Origin: Rhodoferax sp.
Lineage (GTDB): Bacteria > Pseudomonadota > Gammaproteobacteria > Burkholderiales > Burkholderiaceae_C
Length of the DNA stretch: 40,485 nt
Direction of reading: 5' to 3'
Assembly: GCF_028715765.1 (NCBI RefSeq)
Contig: NZ_JAQURE010000031.1
Span: 1 to 40,485 of the forward strand
Shown here: positions 1 through 9,083 of the stretch, piece after piece
Layout: every line of letters begins with the position of its first letter
Numbering within the stretch: the first letter of the stretch is position 1
The notes under the pieces: model-generated
What the model saw: only the letters and a program-made list of their open reading frames with translations
Told to the model about the DNA's origin: nothing
Database searches by the model: none
Translations under genes and position numbers: made by a program

Positions 1-105
1 TCTGACTGGCTTCGTGGGTCTATCCCCGCTCGCGCGGGGGAACCTTCCAAGTTGGTGATAGCTGCTACCCGGACGCGGGTCTATCCCCGCTCGCGCGGGG
101 GAACC
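1..105 (-). CRISPR. Type I-E CRISPR array, leader-proximal end (array continues off the left edge)
   Basis: Two identical 29-nt repeats occupy 16-44 and 77-105, with a 32-nt spacer at 45-76; bases 1-15 are part of the next spacer. The repeat has a 6-bp stem (CCCCGC / GCGGGG) around a 4-nt TCGC loop. The 61-bp period and the stem are typical of type I-E. Read on the minus strand the repeat begins GGTTCCCCC and ends GATAGACCC, the same orientation relative to the leader as in Escherichia coli, so transcription runs leftward away from cas2 and the spacer at 45-76 is the newest one. The array length and older spacers lie outside the window. I cannot name the spacer target. Confidence 0.97.
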
Positions 106-160
106 TCTCACACCTAACTTGTTGAGGCGCAAGAGAAAACAACCAAACTCATTCAAAATT
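106..160 (-). promoter_or_regulatory. CRISPR leader between cas2 and first repeat
   Basis: This 55-bp stretch lies between the cas2 stop codon and the leader-proximal repeat. It is AT-rich next to cas2 (TTTAAAATTTTGAATG on the minus strand), as expected of a type I-E leader that holds the array promoter and an adaptation (IHF-type) site. The boundaries come only from the flanking features. The leader may extend into the cas2 3' end, because 55 bp is short. Confidence 0.7.
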
Positions 161-472
161 TTAAAGAACGTTTGCGGACTTGCTGCGCCGGGTCAACCAC
201 ATTCCGTCCATCTCAATCAATTCACGGGGCGGGGTTCCAAGATGGGCCAGGCCGATGCCACCCACCTCATTCAAATCACGCCAGACCATCACCAAGCTGC
301 CTCTTGGTTCTTGGGCATGCCAATCGGAGACAACATCCCACGTGCGTTCACGCACGCCCTTGTTCATCCGCGGTGCGACGAACACATTGGGTGCAACCTC
401 CAACATGACCGAAGCAAGAAAACCGTGGAACCGGTCTGCCACATCACGTGTCACTATCATCACCAGCGCCAT
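161..472 (-). CDS. cas2: CRISPR-associated endoribonuclease-fold protein Cas2 (type I-E)
   Basis: This 103-residue protein is the structural partner of Cas1 in the spacer-integration complex Cas1(4)-Cas2(2). It starts with the hydrophobic beta strand and variable loop of type I-E Cas2 (MALVMIVTRDVADRF), followed by LEVAPNVFVAPRM and a tryptophan-rich middle (RTWDVVSDWHAQEP), all typical of the Cas2e (CasF) subgroup. The length matches the family (about 95-110). The start overlaps the end of cas1 by 29 bp, so the two are probably translationally coupled. It is the last gene of the operon, and its TAA stop lies 56 bp from the first CRISPR repeat. Confidence 0.95.
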   Translation of the reverse strand: MALVMIVTRDVADRFHGFLASVMLEVAPNVFVAPRMNKGVRERTWDVVSDWHAQEPRGSLVMVWRDLNEVGGIGLAHLGTPPRELIEMDGMWLTRRSKSANVL

Positions 473-1337
473 CGACCTCCTCCATGCGTAAGACTTGCTT
501 GATTTTGTCGATCATCAACGGGATAACTTGCTGCTTGCGAAACACCTGGGCGGCTTCACGTCGCACTAGGCGGTCTACCGTATCTTCTGCGCCTTTGCTC
601 ACCTGCTTGGCGGCGGCAAAAGCGATTTGCAGCGTGACCGCTTCACGAAACAAGTCGGCGATGTCCAGTACAAACGACTGCCCTGAGTCCTCATGAATAA
701 AGCCCAGCGGCGGCAGCGCCGCCAACGACTGCACCGCAATCGCAGCAGCAGCCTGAACCGCCGTGGCAGCATGGTTCAGTGCCTGGTTCGGAATGTCAGC
801 GGCCATCGGGTTGGCCCGGTCGTAGTGGCGGCCATTCCATTCGATGCCGTGCTTGTCGGCCATCAACTTGTACATGACCTTGACACGGGAGCCTTCAATG
901 CCGCGCAATGTATCCAACTCACGGTGCGGCAGTATCTCGCCCAGGCGCAGCGCGTACATATGCCGCGCCACGCTGATGCGCCGACGCGGGTTGCCCCACA
1001 ACTCGGCTTGTCGTCTGGCTACATCGGAACGATCAGGCATCAAAGGCGGCGCGGTGTAAGAGCGCACGCCATCCACACCCACTGCAGCCATCAGCGTGCC
1101 GTGGCGAGCCAGCAGGCGCAAGGCATCGTGCGTTACGCTGCTGCCTGGCCCCAGCAAAATCATGGATACCGACTGATGCGGAATTTGATCCACTTGCGGA
1201 GTCAATGAATTGGCCCCCCGCATGAAATGCAAACAACCGTCAATGACGCACAACTCGCCCCGCTCCAGCCAGAGTAGCCCATGGCGGTCTGCGTGCGGGA
1301 AGCGGGCGGTTTCTAGCCCGAGGCGGCCCTTCAGCAT
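444..1337 (-). CDS. cas1: CRISPR-associated integrase Cas1 (type I-E)
   Basis: This 297-residue protein is the catalytic subunit of spacer acquisition, a metal-dependent DNA integrase. The presumed metal ligands are all visible: E148 in GIEGSRVK, H215 in GFIHED, and D225/D228 in LDIAD. Each sits seven residues after its E. coli Cas1 counterpart (E141, H208, D218, D221), so the active site is intact. The ATG at 1337 lies 18 bp after the cas6e stop. Full length and intact catalytic residues suggest a working adaptation module, in line with the adjacent array. Confidence 0.97.
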   Translation of the reverse strand: MLKGRLGLETARFPHADRHGLLWLERGELCVIDGCLHFMRGANSLTPQVDQIPHQSVSMILLGPGSSVTHDALRLLARHGTLMAAVGVDGVRSYTAPPLMPDRSDVARRQAELWGNPRRRISVARHMYALRLGEILPHRELDTLRGIEGSRVKVMYKLMADKHGIEWNGRHYDRANPMAADIPNQALNHAATAVQAAAAIAVQSLAALPPLGFIHEDSGQSFVLDIADLFREAVTLQIAFAAAKQVSKGAEDTVDRLVRREAAQVFRKQQVIPLMIDKIKQVLRMEEVDGAGDDSDT

Positions 1338-1355
1338 GTAGACATTTCGTCCATG

Positions 1356-2099
1356 TCAACCACGCGCAGGGCGCAACATCAGAAAACCAAATCCAAACGC
1401 TCGATGTCGCCCAAGCCCGTTGGCAAGAAGTTGTGGAAAGGCTTGTGAGTTGGTCACGCGCAGTTGCCCGGCCAGCACCGCATCAGGCCCACTGACCAGG
1501 CGGCTGTGGCGCACATCATCCGCGCTGCCTTTCTGGCTCTTGCGCGTTACCCCCAACTGCTGGTAGCGGGTCATCTTGGCGTCCACCAGTTCTGCACCAC
1601 CTTGGCGCACCAGCACATCGCGCAGCCACTGCACATACACCTCGCCACGATCCAGCACACTGCCCTGTGCCTTTTCAGCCGCAGCGAGGAAGGCATCGCG
1701 CTCGCGGCCAGTTTTGCCTTCGCGGATGATGGGGCGCACGCGCACTTCAAACCCTAGCGTGTGGCCAACAGCCCAGTGCGTGGGAAAGACGCGCACATTC
1801 ATACCGCCATGCTGGCGAGTCTGGCCAAGCCCCAACGCAGCGGCCACGTCAGGTTCAGCCAGGGCAACGAGTTGCGCCAATCCAGTTGCATCCAAGCGGG
1901 TGTAGGCCAACAGGCCTTGCTCGGCATCGAGGTAGCGAAACGGTTGTGGCGCTTGTTCACCAAAAGCCGCATGCAGCAGCGCATGGAGGGCATAACCCAG
2001 ATCGCCTTCTTTGTCTAACAGGCGGTGGCGTGCTGCCCATGCTGCCAGTCGCTGTGGGTCTGGCTGGGTGTGCATCAAATAGAGGCTCTCTGAACTCAT
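1356..2099 (-). CDS. cas6e: CRISPR pre-crRNA endoribonuclease Cas6e (CasE/Cse3)
   Basis: The 247-residue product should cut the pre-crRNA at the base of the repeat hairpin and stay bound to the 3' end of the crRNA in Cascade. The call rests on position (between cas5e and cas1, the usual type I-E order), length (family about 200-250) and sequence features of the RAMP fold, including a C-terminal glycine-rich loop (GLGRHRAFGFGFLML) typical of Cas6e. The frame is open further upstream, but the ATG at 2099 overlaps the cas5e stop as ATGA and is the natural coupled start. Confidence 0.93.
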   Translation of the reverse strand: MSSESLYLMHTQPDPQRLAAWAARHRLLDKEGDLGYALHALLHAAFGEQAPQPFRYLDAEQGLLAYTRLDATGLAQLVALAEPDVAAALGLGQTRQHGGMNVRVFPTHWAVGHTLGFEVRVRPIIREGKTGRERDAFLAAAEKAQGSVLDRGEVYVQWLRDVLVRQGGAELVDAKMTRYQQLGVTRKSQKGSADDVRHSRLVSGPDAVLAGQLRVTNSQAFPQLLANGLGRHRAFGFGFLMLRPARG

Positions 2100-2809
2100 G
2101 ACATGTTTCCTGTGGTTTGGATGAGGCCTTCTCGCACCGGTCGCCAGCCGCCATGCACACCGCTGGTCCAGTTGCGTTCGTCGCACACATCGACCAAACG
2201 GTCACCCTGCAATTGGCCTTCGCCATCCGGCCATTGGGCTCGCAGACCACGTTCGCTGTTGACCCGTGGGACAAGCTGCAGGGCTTGCAAGACCGAATCA
2301 GCCTCCACCCAACCAGCCACCAAGCGGCCAACGGGCAGACAGGGTTTGCGACCGATGAACAGAGGGCGCTGTGGACGATCCAGCGCCTGCGCCACTTCGT
2401 CCAACGTGGGGGACTCGTCGGCGGGCTCCAGTCGCAAAGCAAGCAGGGCTGTGAGGTCGGTGTAATAGTCGCGGTAACGCAAATGAGGACTGTCATAAGA
2501 CGCGGCACCACCTCTTCGCTCTTCTATCGTGCCCCACGTTGTCCAGGCCTTGTCATTGGCACCCAACTGCGCGGTTTGAAAGTCCGTTAACCGAGTGCCT
2601 TGTGTCTCCAATCGAGCACCCATGCGCAGCCGCGTTTGCAGACGGTTGTGCAAGCCGTCGTCACCCCGATCCCAGCCCAAGGCGTTGGCAATCAAGCCCG
2701 TGACCATGGAGAGCGCCGGAAAGTCTCGGATGACCCCAAAGTTGTCAATGGTTTCACCCCCAAACGCGATGAGCGGGGACGATAACCTGATCAGCAAATG
2801 GCGCGGCAT
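2096..2809 (-). CDS. cas5e: Cascade subunit Cas5e (CasD)
   Basis: This 237-residue RAMP protein caps the 5' handle of the crRNA in Cascade. The N-terminus (LLIRLSSPLIAFG, then RDFPALSMVTGLIANALGW) is the classic Cas5 beginning: a beta strand, then the conserved stretch in which the type I-E family places its Ser/Thr-Gly helix. Its ATG is separated from the cas7e stop by a single base, and its stop overlaps the cas6e start (ATGA). Length and gene order match type I-E. Confidence 0.95.
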   Translation of the reverse strand: MPRHLLIRLSSPLIAFGGETIDNFGVIRDFPALSMVTGLIANALGWDRGDDGLHNRLQTRLRMGARLETQGTRLTDFQTAQLGANDKAWTTWGTIEERRGGAASYDSPHLRYRDYYTDLTALLALRLEPADESPTLDEVAQALDRPQRPLFIGRKPCLPVGRLVAGWVEADSVLQALQLVPRVNSERGLRAQWPDGEGQLQGDRLVDVCDERNWTSGVHGGWRPVREGLIQTTGNMS

Positions 2810-2810
2810 G

Positions 2811-4007
2811 TCAGGCCACCTGTGCTGGCGCTGCGCCTTGGGTGATGTAGGCCTGCACCCACGTAGCCAAATCGTTCAGGGACAGGCGCTGCGCATTGGG
2901 CACGCTCACCTTGTCCAGTGCGAGGAAGCGCCTGTCCAGCGTGGCACCGTAAGCATCGTCAAGTTTGCCTACTTCGTCCGCCAGCATCTGCACGGCAGTT
3001 TCGCGAAGAGCGGTGTGGTCGGTCGGCAAGGCGTTTTGGAAGGCACCCGCCAGGCTACGCGGCTGCCAGTCGCCCACTTCCACCAGCAAGAATTTAGCCC
3101 AGTCAAACGGCGCAGTCGATCCGCGCTTGGCACCAGGGCTGACCGTGGCAATCAGGTGCAGCAGGTGCTGCACCACGCGGCCTGCCAGCTCTCGCTTTTC
3201 GGCGGGCAATGTGGCCCAATCTTTAGCTGCCTCACCTTCCAGGTTGGCAATCAGTTGCGGCACATCCACCACCACGTAGCCGTAGTACAGGCCGGAGGCC
3301 AGTTCGGTGTCGAAGATACCGGCAGAACCCAGTTCACCGGCTTCGCGCAGCAGGTCGTCCACCACGGTGAAGTAATCGTTTTCCACTTGCGCTTCGTGTA
3401 CGGTAAAGGCGTGTGCCACGTACACAGCTGCATCGCGGCTCGCCAGCACGTCGGACGTGACCATGCGCCCAAACAAGGCGGCTTCCAGCCCGCTGCCGTG
3501 TTTCAATGCTTCGATGTTTTTCTTCTCGTCTTTCAGAAACTTGGCAATGGCAGTCTTGAGTGCCTTGGCTTCGGTGTTTTCCTGCGCAAGTTCAGCACAG
3601 CGTTTGACAAGGTAATCAATCTCGGCGCTGCCCATCAACACCGCCTGCCCTGTTTCCAAAGCCTCTTTGCCCTTGGACTCTTTTCCACCTTTGTCCAACA
3701 AGCCTGCATCGCGCAACCCCTCGCCTGCCGACTGTGCCAGTTCTTCAGACAGGCCCGCCTCGATCAATTTTTTACGAATCAAATCCAGCGTCTGCCGGGA
3801 ACGCACGGCCATGGGCACACCCAGGCTTGCCAGCGAAAAATGATCCTCGGCCACCCGCCAGTGTCGCTTCAAGCACTGTGACGAAATGCGCGTGCGAATG
3901 GCATCGCCATAGGGCAGGCGCTTGGCCAGACCGGCATCGTCGCGATTTAGCAATGCGCCGGGGTAGTTGTGCAGGGTGTGGATTTGGATAAAACGGGGCA
4001 GATTCAT
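2811..4007 (-). CDS. cas7e: Cascade backbone subunit Cas7e (CasC/Cse4)
   Basis: This 398-residue protein forms the six-copy crRNA-binding backbone of Cascade. The N-terminal signature FIQIHTLHNYPGALLNRDD and the following RTRISSQCLKRHWR are hallmark Cas7e motifs. A consensus ribosome-binding site (AAGGAG) lies 6 nt before the ATG. The protein is slightly longer than E. coli CasC (363 residues) but within family range. Its start follows the cse2 stop by 24 bp, the widest gap between the effector genes, so this strong site probably helps make the high-copy backbone subunit (inference). Confidence 0.96.
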   Translation of the reverse strand: MNLPRFIQIHTLHNYPGALLNRDDAGLAKRLPYGDAIRTRISSQCLKRHWRVAEDHFSLASLGVPMAVRSRQTLDLIRKKLIEAGLSEELAQSAGEGLRDAGLLDKGGKESKGKEALETGQAVLMGSAEIDYLVKRCAELAQENTEAKALKTAIAKFLKDEKKNIEALKHGSGLEAALFGRMVTSDVLASRDAAVYVAHAFTVHEAQVENDYFTVVDDLLREAGELGSAGIFDTELASGLYYGYVVVDVPQLIANLEGEAAKDWATLPAEKRELAGRVVQHLLHLIATVSPGAKRGSTAPFDWAKFLLVEVGDWQPRSLAGAFQNALPTDHTALRETAVQMLADEVGKLDDAYGATLDRRFLALDKVSVPNAQRLSLNDLATWVQAYITQGAAPAQVA

Positions 4008-4031
4008 GAAAACTCCTTGGATGATGGTTTG

Positions 4032-4592
4032 TTATGACTTGGATTCGGCGCGGGCCAGCGTTGAAAAATAGGGGCCTGCAATTTGGAGACGTATTTCCTC
4101 AGCATCGGCTTGGCTACTGCGCAGGCTGCTACTTTCTTTGAGCACCAGTTCGCCCAGTTCACGCCAGTTGGGTGCCACGCCTTTGCTGGCCAACAGGCGC
4201 AGCACGCGCGGCAAAAGCTGCGTAAAGGCATCACCCCGTGAGGTGAGTAATTTGGTGACACGCGATTCAGACACGCCAGCGTGCGCCAACTGTCTTCCCA
4301 GCTTCTGTTTGCCGTCATGTCCAGCTAACGCCATGCCGTGTGCAATCAAAGCCCAACGCGGCCAGGTGTCCGCGTGCCATTGCTCAGGGGCCAGACCTGC
4401 CGCAGTCAAAGCTCTTGCTAACGCGGCCAACTGGTGCGGTTGCAGGGCTTCCGGCTTGAGCCGGGCCAGTGCCGCGCGGTCGCCGGTGCTGGTACGCTGG
4501 ATGTAGGCGGCCAACGCCCCAAAAGGTTCGCGGTAGGCAGCGGTTTCCTCTGGTGGATCGTTTTGTTCTGACGTGGGGTCAAGCGTTGTCAC
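4032..4592 (-). CDS. cse2: Cascade small subunit Cse2 (CasB/Cas11e), GTG start
   Basis: The 186-residue product is the small alpha-helical subunit, two copies of which line the belly of Cascade and stabilise the R-loop. I chose the GTG at 4592 because an AGGAGG box lies 6 nt upstream, inside the 3' end of cse1; the frame is open further up but without such a site. The start overlaps cse1 by 14 bp. Sequence features fit Cse2: a basic helical protein with YREPFGALAAYIQR, an RAALARLKPE segment and the GDAFTQLLPRVLRLLASKG region. Family length is about 160-200. Confidence 0.93.
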   Translation of the reverse strand: MTTLDPTSEQNDPPEETAAYREPFGALAAYIQRTSTGDRAALARLKPEALQPHQLAALARALTAAGLAPEQWHADTWPRWALIAHGMALAGHDGKQKLGRQLAHAGVSESRVTKLLTSRGDAFTQLLPRVLRLLASKGVAPNWRELGELVLKESSSLRSSQADAEEIRLQIAGPYFSTLARAESKS

Positions 4593-6237
4593 GGGTTTCC
4601 TCCTGGCGTTTGATGGTTTGTTGACGGTAGTAATTGACGAGGTCGGGTATCGGGAATTTGTCACTGCGAAGCCCGCCATGAAAGCGTGACAAGGCCGCAG
4701 ACTGGGCGCGGTACTTTTGGATGCCACTGCGCGGCCCCGCATTGAAGGCCGCCTTCAGGATGGCTTCAGCCCGCTCAACCACGCCCAGCAACCATTGCAG
4801 GCGTTGTTCGGCGGGGTCTGTGGCTTCTATTTCTTCATTGAGGTCGTCAAAAAAGCGTGTGTCTTCGACAAGCTCAAAGGGGGCAGAAAATTTACTGGCC
4901 TTGGCCTCATCCCCCACACTGTTGTCACGTGAATTTCCGTTTGCAAACAAAATCACCAATGAAAGCCAAAGGAGTTTGCGTACCTCGCTAATAGCAGCGA
5001 TGCGCTGCCCAGCTATGCGCCCAAGTTGCGCTTTTTGGTTTGTAATCAGGAGGGAGCGAACTTTGGGTGAGATAGGCAAACGCCGCTCGTGATAGCCTTG
5101 CGTGACACTTTTGTTTCCAGTAGGACCGCCACGCGAAACACCGCACAAGACGGCGCTAGACAATTGCCCCGGCGTTGCTCCATTCAATTTCAACGCTGAT
5201 GTTGGTGAATAAAAGCAGGCACGTTCTCCACTGCCGTACTCGATGCCAAACAAAAGACTTGACGACAATTTGTAGTCAAACCCTCTTGCCCGAATCTTCA
5301 AAGCCGCACCGAATGGCTTTGCCAATTCATTAACTGAGGTCCAAATATCACCGGTTACGCCTTGTCGATCCCCGCTACTGATGCGCGACGCTTTCGATGA
5401 CGATGTACTGGCAAAAATATTCTGTGTCCTCGGTCGTATTGCTAGGCGAACTTGACGACAAATTTCAATATACAAGGGGTCAAGCTGCTGCATCGAAATT
5501 TGCGCACCAAGTGATCCGTCCCACGGAATCGTCCATACCAGCGAGATACCGCCCGCATGTTTATAAGAATAGTTTTCCGCAATGCGATCTCGCTCATTGA
5601 GCATGACGGCAACGTCGCACTGCCATCTTCTTCCGACATTTCCTGATGGAACAGCGCCAACGGCTGTTCGAGATCCAAAACTTCCGGCCATTCTTGTAAT
5701 ACCGAAGTTGTCACGCCCACCGAATCCCTCTTGCGTTTGTAGACTCACTAAAGAAAACAACCAATCGTCTGCCGACCCTCTGCGCATTCGCTCTTGTTTT
5801 AAATCGTGATTCTTTGAAGTTATCAGCATGTCAAGCGAATCTGCCGCGTTGCTAATGTCCCAGTCTTTAACCAGCCCCACAGAAACGGCCGCCTGCAACA
5901 ACGCAGGCCGATCAGGTGGCGACACCAAACACCACGCAGCCCCATCGGGGTCATCAGGCGTGAGCGCCAGCAATGCATCACGCCACTCCTGAGCAGTTTC
6001 AAAACCCGCTGTTCTTTCTGCCTTATGCAGAGCTATGGCGGCCAACTGCACCAGGAAGGCGTGCCAGGGGTGGCGTTGGTGTGGACGCAATGCGGGGTAA
6101 TCGCGCACTTCATCCGCGGCGAGCGCCACGAACAACTCGGGCAAGCTGGCTTTTACGGTTTCGCCATCACTCGCACGGCGGTAACGAATGATGGGCTCGG
6201 TGAGCAATGAAAACTGCAGTTCCGGGGCAATCGTCAT
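4579..6237 (-). CDS. cse1: Cascade large subunit Cse1 (CasA/Cas8e)
   Basis: This 552-residue protein recognises the PAM in target DNA and recruits Cas3. Near the N-terminus it has the usual Cse1 opening (SLLTEPIIRYR, then an LPELF motif), followed by the RPHQRHPWHAFLVQLAAIAL segment typical of CasA. Its length is a little above E. coli CasA (502). The ATG overlaps the cas3 stop as ATGA, so cas3 and cse1 are translationally coupled. Its 3' end carries the ribosome-binding site and GTG start of cse2. Confidence 0.94.
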   Translation of the reverse strand: MTIAPELQFSLLTEPIIRYRRASDGETVKASLPELFVALAADEVRDYPALRPHQRHPWHAFLVQLAAIALHKAERTAGFETAQEWRDALLALTPDDPDGAAWCLVSPPDRPALLQAAVSVGLVKDWDISNAADSLDMLITSKNHDLKQERMRRGSADDWLFSLVSLQTQEGFGGRDNFGITRMAGSFGSRTAVGAVPSGNVGRRWQCDVAVMLNERDRIAENYSYKHAGGISLVWTIPWDGSLGAQISMQQLDPLYIEICRQVRLAIRPRTQNIFASTSSSKASRISSGDRQGVTGDIWTSVNELAKPFGAALKIRARGFDYKLSSSLLFGIEYGSGERACFYSPTSALKLNGATPGQLSSAVLCGVSRGGPTGNKSVTQGYHERRLPISPKVRSLLITNQKAQLGRIAGQRIAAISEVRKLLWLSLVILFANGNSRDNSVGDEAKASKFSAPFELVEDTRFFDDLNEEIEATDPAEQRLQWLLGVVERAEAILKAAFNAGPRSGIQKYRAQSAALSRFHGGLRSDKFPIPDLVNYYRQQTIKRQEETRDNA

Positions 6238-8972
6238 ACGGTTTCTCCCTGTGTGGGTTGGTTTTGGTCGTCGGTTTTCAGGCGCTCCAGCCCGAAGCGG
6301 CTATAGCGATAGCTTGTATCACCAAACATGAATTCAAAGCCGAAGTGGTCTGGGAATATGGCGACACCAGTAGGTCCCGCATCAAGGCTTACGCCTTCAG
6401 CTTCATACGCACGCAGGGCTAATTGCTTCACCTCCTGCTGAAATGGGCCGGGCAGGGGTGGATCGAAGGTCACTAACCTATCAGCCGCACCGATGCGAGT
6501 TGAGATTTTTTGATCACCGTCGGGGAAAAATGCGTCAGAAAAAGCATCGTCAAATTGCAACATTTGGAGATGACCTATTGCTCTAAGCGCACTTATTTCA
6601 CCTTCAATCGTTTGACCATGTTTTTGCCACGTAGCCCCCAACTCTTGCTCAATTGCTTTCAGAGCTTCTGTGTGTGTAGCGAGCTCAACCAAGGCACGGT
6701 TGTCAGCGGGTATCTCGCGGCTGAATTGGGCCTGAATCAAGCGCTTGGTGACCTCGATCATGCGTAAGTCGGGGTACACACCGCCACCGTCGTGGAATCG
6801 GCCCAAGCCATGGCGAGCACGCTTGAACATGGGTGTGAGGTCATTGCCAGCAGGTGTGAGCACCCAAGCACGCGGCTGACGGTAGCCCTCCGACCGCTCT
6901 GCCTCAGGTCGGGCATGTCGGTGCAAACGACCCAGGCGCTGGAGCAACACGTCCATGGGGCACAGGTCGGTGATGAGCAAGTCGGCATCAATGTCCAGGC
7001 TTTGCTCCAGTGTTTGGGTGCCGATGATGACGCGACCCTGCGAATCTTTCCGCGTTTTGCCCAGTTGCGCTTCCACCGCCTTGTCTAGCAATGGGCGGTC
7101 TTGGCGGCTGTAGCGGCTGTGGTGGACGGTGCTGATGCCATTGACTTTGAACAGCCAGTCACCACCTTGGGCCAGAGTCAATTGCTCCAGTGCTTTGAGT
7201 GTGGCAACAGCGGCAGGAACGGTGTTGCGCACCACCAGCACGCGTGCGCCTTGTGCTGCAGCCTGGGCTGCGAGCGTGGCAATGCGCACGGGGTCATCCA
7301 TGGCATCGAGCGTCTCCCAGTACACGGTTTTGTGTTGCGGGTTACCCGCCACGGGTTGCAGGTGCATACCCGATGCATTGCGAAAGCTGACCGCTGGGTA
7401 GGGCGCTGCGCAGGCATCGGCTAGCGAGGGCAGTGCCTGCTTCATTGATTGCCCAATGCTGAGGTAGCGTGTACGCGCTGATGAGCCCAAAGTGGCAGAA
7501 AGCAGCATGGCTTGGCCGCCTGTTTTGAGGTGTGCCTGAAGCAATTTCTCCAGCAGCACCGTCATGTACGCATCTGACGCATGCACCTCATCCACCACCA
7601 GCAGGCTGCGGGCCAGCAAAGCGTGGCGCATGTGGGCATGGCGCACCTTGAGTGCGCCGAGTAAGGCTTGGTCTATCGTCCCCACCGCAATGGTGGCTGC
7701 CAGAAAACGCTTGGGCGACTCCGCCACCCAGCGCTGATGCGCTTTCTCATCGGCGGGATGATCGGGCCACTGAACTTTGAAATCTGGCAGGCTGATTTTT
7801 TCTTGGTCATCTGCCGCTTCGTAGCCAGGCAAAGCTCTCACCACCACCGGTGCATCTGTAGGCCATAAGCGACTCACCAAGGCCAGCACACGCTGGTAGA
7901 GCTGTGTTGCCGCAACGCGGGTGGGTAGTGCAAAGTACAGGCTATCGATCTTGCCCGCTTCAAACAATTGAACAAAGCGCCACAGCGCGGCTTCGGTCTT
8001 GCCGCTGCCGGTTTCCGCCTCCAGCACCACGATGTTGCCCAACGACAAATCAGCAGCAGCCAATTGCATGGGGCGTGCTTCCGGCACGTCAAAAGCATCA
8101 CTGAAAGTGGGTCGCTCGCCGCACAATTCATCACGCCAATTGTTCACGTCCAGACCAATGGCATGCACTGCGTATTGCGCTCCCACAGCAGCAGTGTGAG
8201 TTCGATCCTCGCCGGGGACGGTGTAGGGGAAGAAGCCTTCACGGGTGTCAGACCCCAACCAGTCGGCCAACTGAACCAACCCGGCAAAGAGATGCACGAA
8301 GGCAGGCTGGTCAGGCAAGGGTTGATGGCACTCCGAGAAGGCCAGCGGATAACTTTGTTTCACCCGCTCGCCCATGCTTGCCAAAGTCGTAGCGGGGTCG
8401 TACAGCACCGCTCCGGTTTTATCCAACACGGGCTTCCATATGCTTTCTGTTTGCTTATCAGGACTTTCACCAAGAGGTCGCCCGTGATGGCTGATGCTGG
8501 CCTGAAGCAACTCGCTAACGGCGACTTCACCCCAAGCCACGATTTCCGCAATGGGCAAGCCGACTGCATAGTGCTCGGCATTTAGCACACGCCCCGAAAT
8601 CAGTTCCCAGCCTTCGGGGCCGTGCCCCAACGGCGTAGTGGGCCAGCTACCCGGTGGCCTATCAGGTAACCGCCAGCGTTGTGACTGGAAACCGGCATTG
8701 GCTTTACCCACATCGTGCAGAAAGACCAGCACAGCCAGCCGCTGCAAATCTGCCGCATCAAGGGCACGCCCTGCCGTTTTCTCCATAGAACGCCGAATGG
8801 CAGTGCATTCAGCAAGGGCCAGGAAACAAGCGGCCACGTCGGTCATGTGATCCAGCAAGGGATGCTCACTGGACACCTGCCCCGCCTTGTCCCGAGAGAG
8901 TTTCCCCCATGCGGGAAACCGTTGATGCCCCGTCCCGACCTGTCCACCCGAATGAGCTAATGCGTCTGACAC
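6234..8972 (-). CDS. cas3: CRISPR-associated helicase-nuclease Cas3 (HD + superfamily 2 helicase), GTG start
   Basis: The 912-residue protein unwinds and degrades DNA marked by Cascade. The N-terminal HD nuclease has D41/H42, the HD pair H86-D87 (FLHDVGK) and H162-H163 (SHHGRP). The helicase follows with Walker A (ETGSGKTEA, 320-328), a DEVH box (461-464), an ATLGSS motif and a motif VI-like QRLGRLHRH. Nothing important appears missing, so interference should be functional. The start is GTG, preceded by an AGGAGGGGG ribosome-binding site. It is the first gene of the operon; the repeated regulatory box at 9011-9070 ends 38 bp upstream. Unlike in E. coli, cas3 shares one operon with the Cascade genes. 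Confidence 0.97.
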   Translation of the reverse strand: MSDALAHSGGQVGTGHQRFPAWGKLSRDKAGQVSSEHPLLDHMTDVAACFLALAECTAIRRSMEKTAGRALDAADLQRLAVLVFLHDVGKANAGFQSQRWRLPDRPPGSWPTTPLGHGPEGWELISGRVLNAEHYAVGLPIAEIVAWGEVAVSELLQASISHHGRPLGESPDKQTESIWKPVLDKTGAVLYDPATTLASMGERVKQSYPLAFSECHQPLPDQPAFVHLFAGLVQLADWLGSDTREGFFPYTVPGEDRTHTAAVGAQYAVHAIGLDVNNWRDELCGERPTFSDAFDVPEARPMQLAAADLSLGNIVVLEAETGSGKTEAALWRFVQLFEAGKIDSLYFALPTRVAATQLYQRVLALVSRLWPTDAPVVVRALPGYEAADDQEKISLPDFKVQWPDHPADEKAHQRWVAESPKRFLAATIAVGTIDQALLGALKVRHAHMRHALLARSLLVVDEVHASDAYMTVLLEKLLQAHLKTGGQAMLLSATLGSSARTRYLSIGQSMKQALPSLADACAAPYPAVSFRNASGMHLQPVAGNPQHKTVYWETLDAMDDPVRIATLAAQAAAQGARVLVVRNTVPAAVATLKALEQLTLAQGGDWLFKVNGISTVHHSRYSRQDRPLLDKAVEAQLGKTRKDSQGRVIIGTQTLEQSLDIDADLLITDLCPMDVLLQRLGRLHRHARPEAERSEGYRQPRAWVLTPAGNDLTPMFKRARHGLGRFHDGGGVYPDLRMIEVTKRLIQAQFSREIPADNRALVELATHTEALKAIEQELGATWQKHGQTIEGEISALRAIGHLQMLQFDDAFSDAFFPDGDQKISTRIGAADRLVTFDPPLPGPFQQEVKQLALRAYEAEGVSLDAGPTGVAIFPDHFGFEFMFGDTSYRYSRFGLERLKTDDQNQPTQGETV

Positions 8973-9010
8973 GATGAAATCCCCCTCCTGAATTTTGTTG
9001 ATTTGTGTGT

Positions 9011-9070
9011 AGCTTATCCACCCATAGGTCCACCACGTGACCCTCTGCCAACCTCCTCAAAAATATATTT
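9011..9070 (-). promoter_or_regulatory. Repeated regulatory box upstream of cas3 (copy 1)
   Basis: About 60 bp here match 10048-10105 in the same orientation, with eight mismatches and a 2-nt indel by eye. The core is an imperfect palindrome, AGGTCCA-N5-TGACCCT (9026-9044), aligned with the perfect palindrome of copy 2. Ahead of it on the minus strand is ATATATTTTTGAGGAGG, in which the matching WYL stop codon is still recognisable. The box ends 38 bp before the cas3 start and so probably contains the cas operon promoter or operator. Assigning it to the WYL regulator is inference. Confidence 0.7.
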
Positions 9071-9083
9071 CAGTCAGCCTTCC

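Noticed and set aside
2595-3881. Plus-strand open frame of 428 codons in the cas operon
   Set aside because: It lies opposite cas7e/cas5e and reads as low-complexity antisense; cas7e motifs on the minus strand are decisive.
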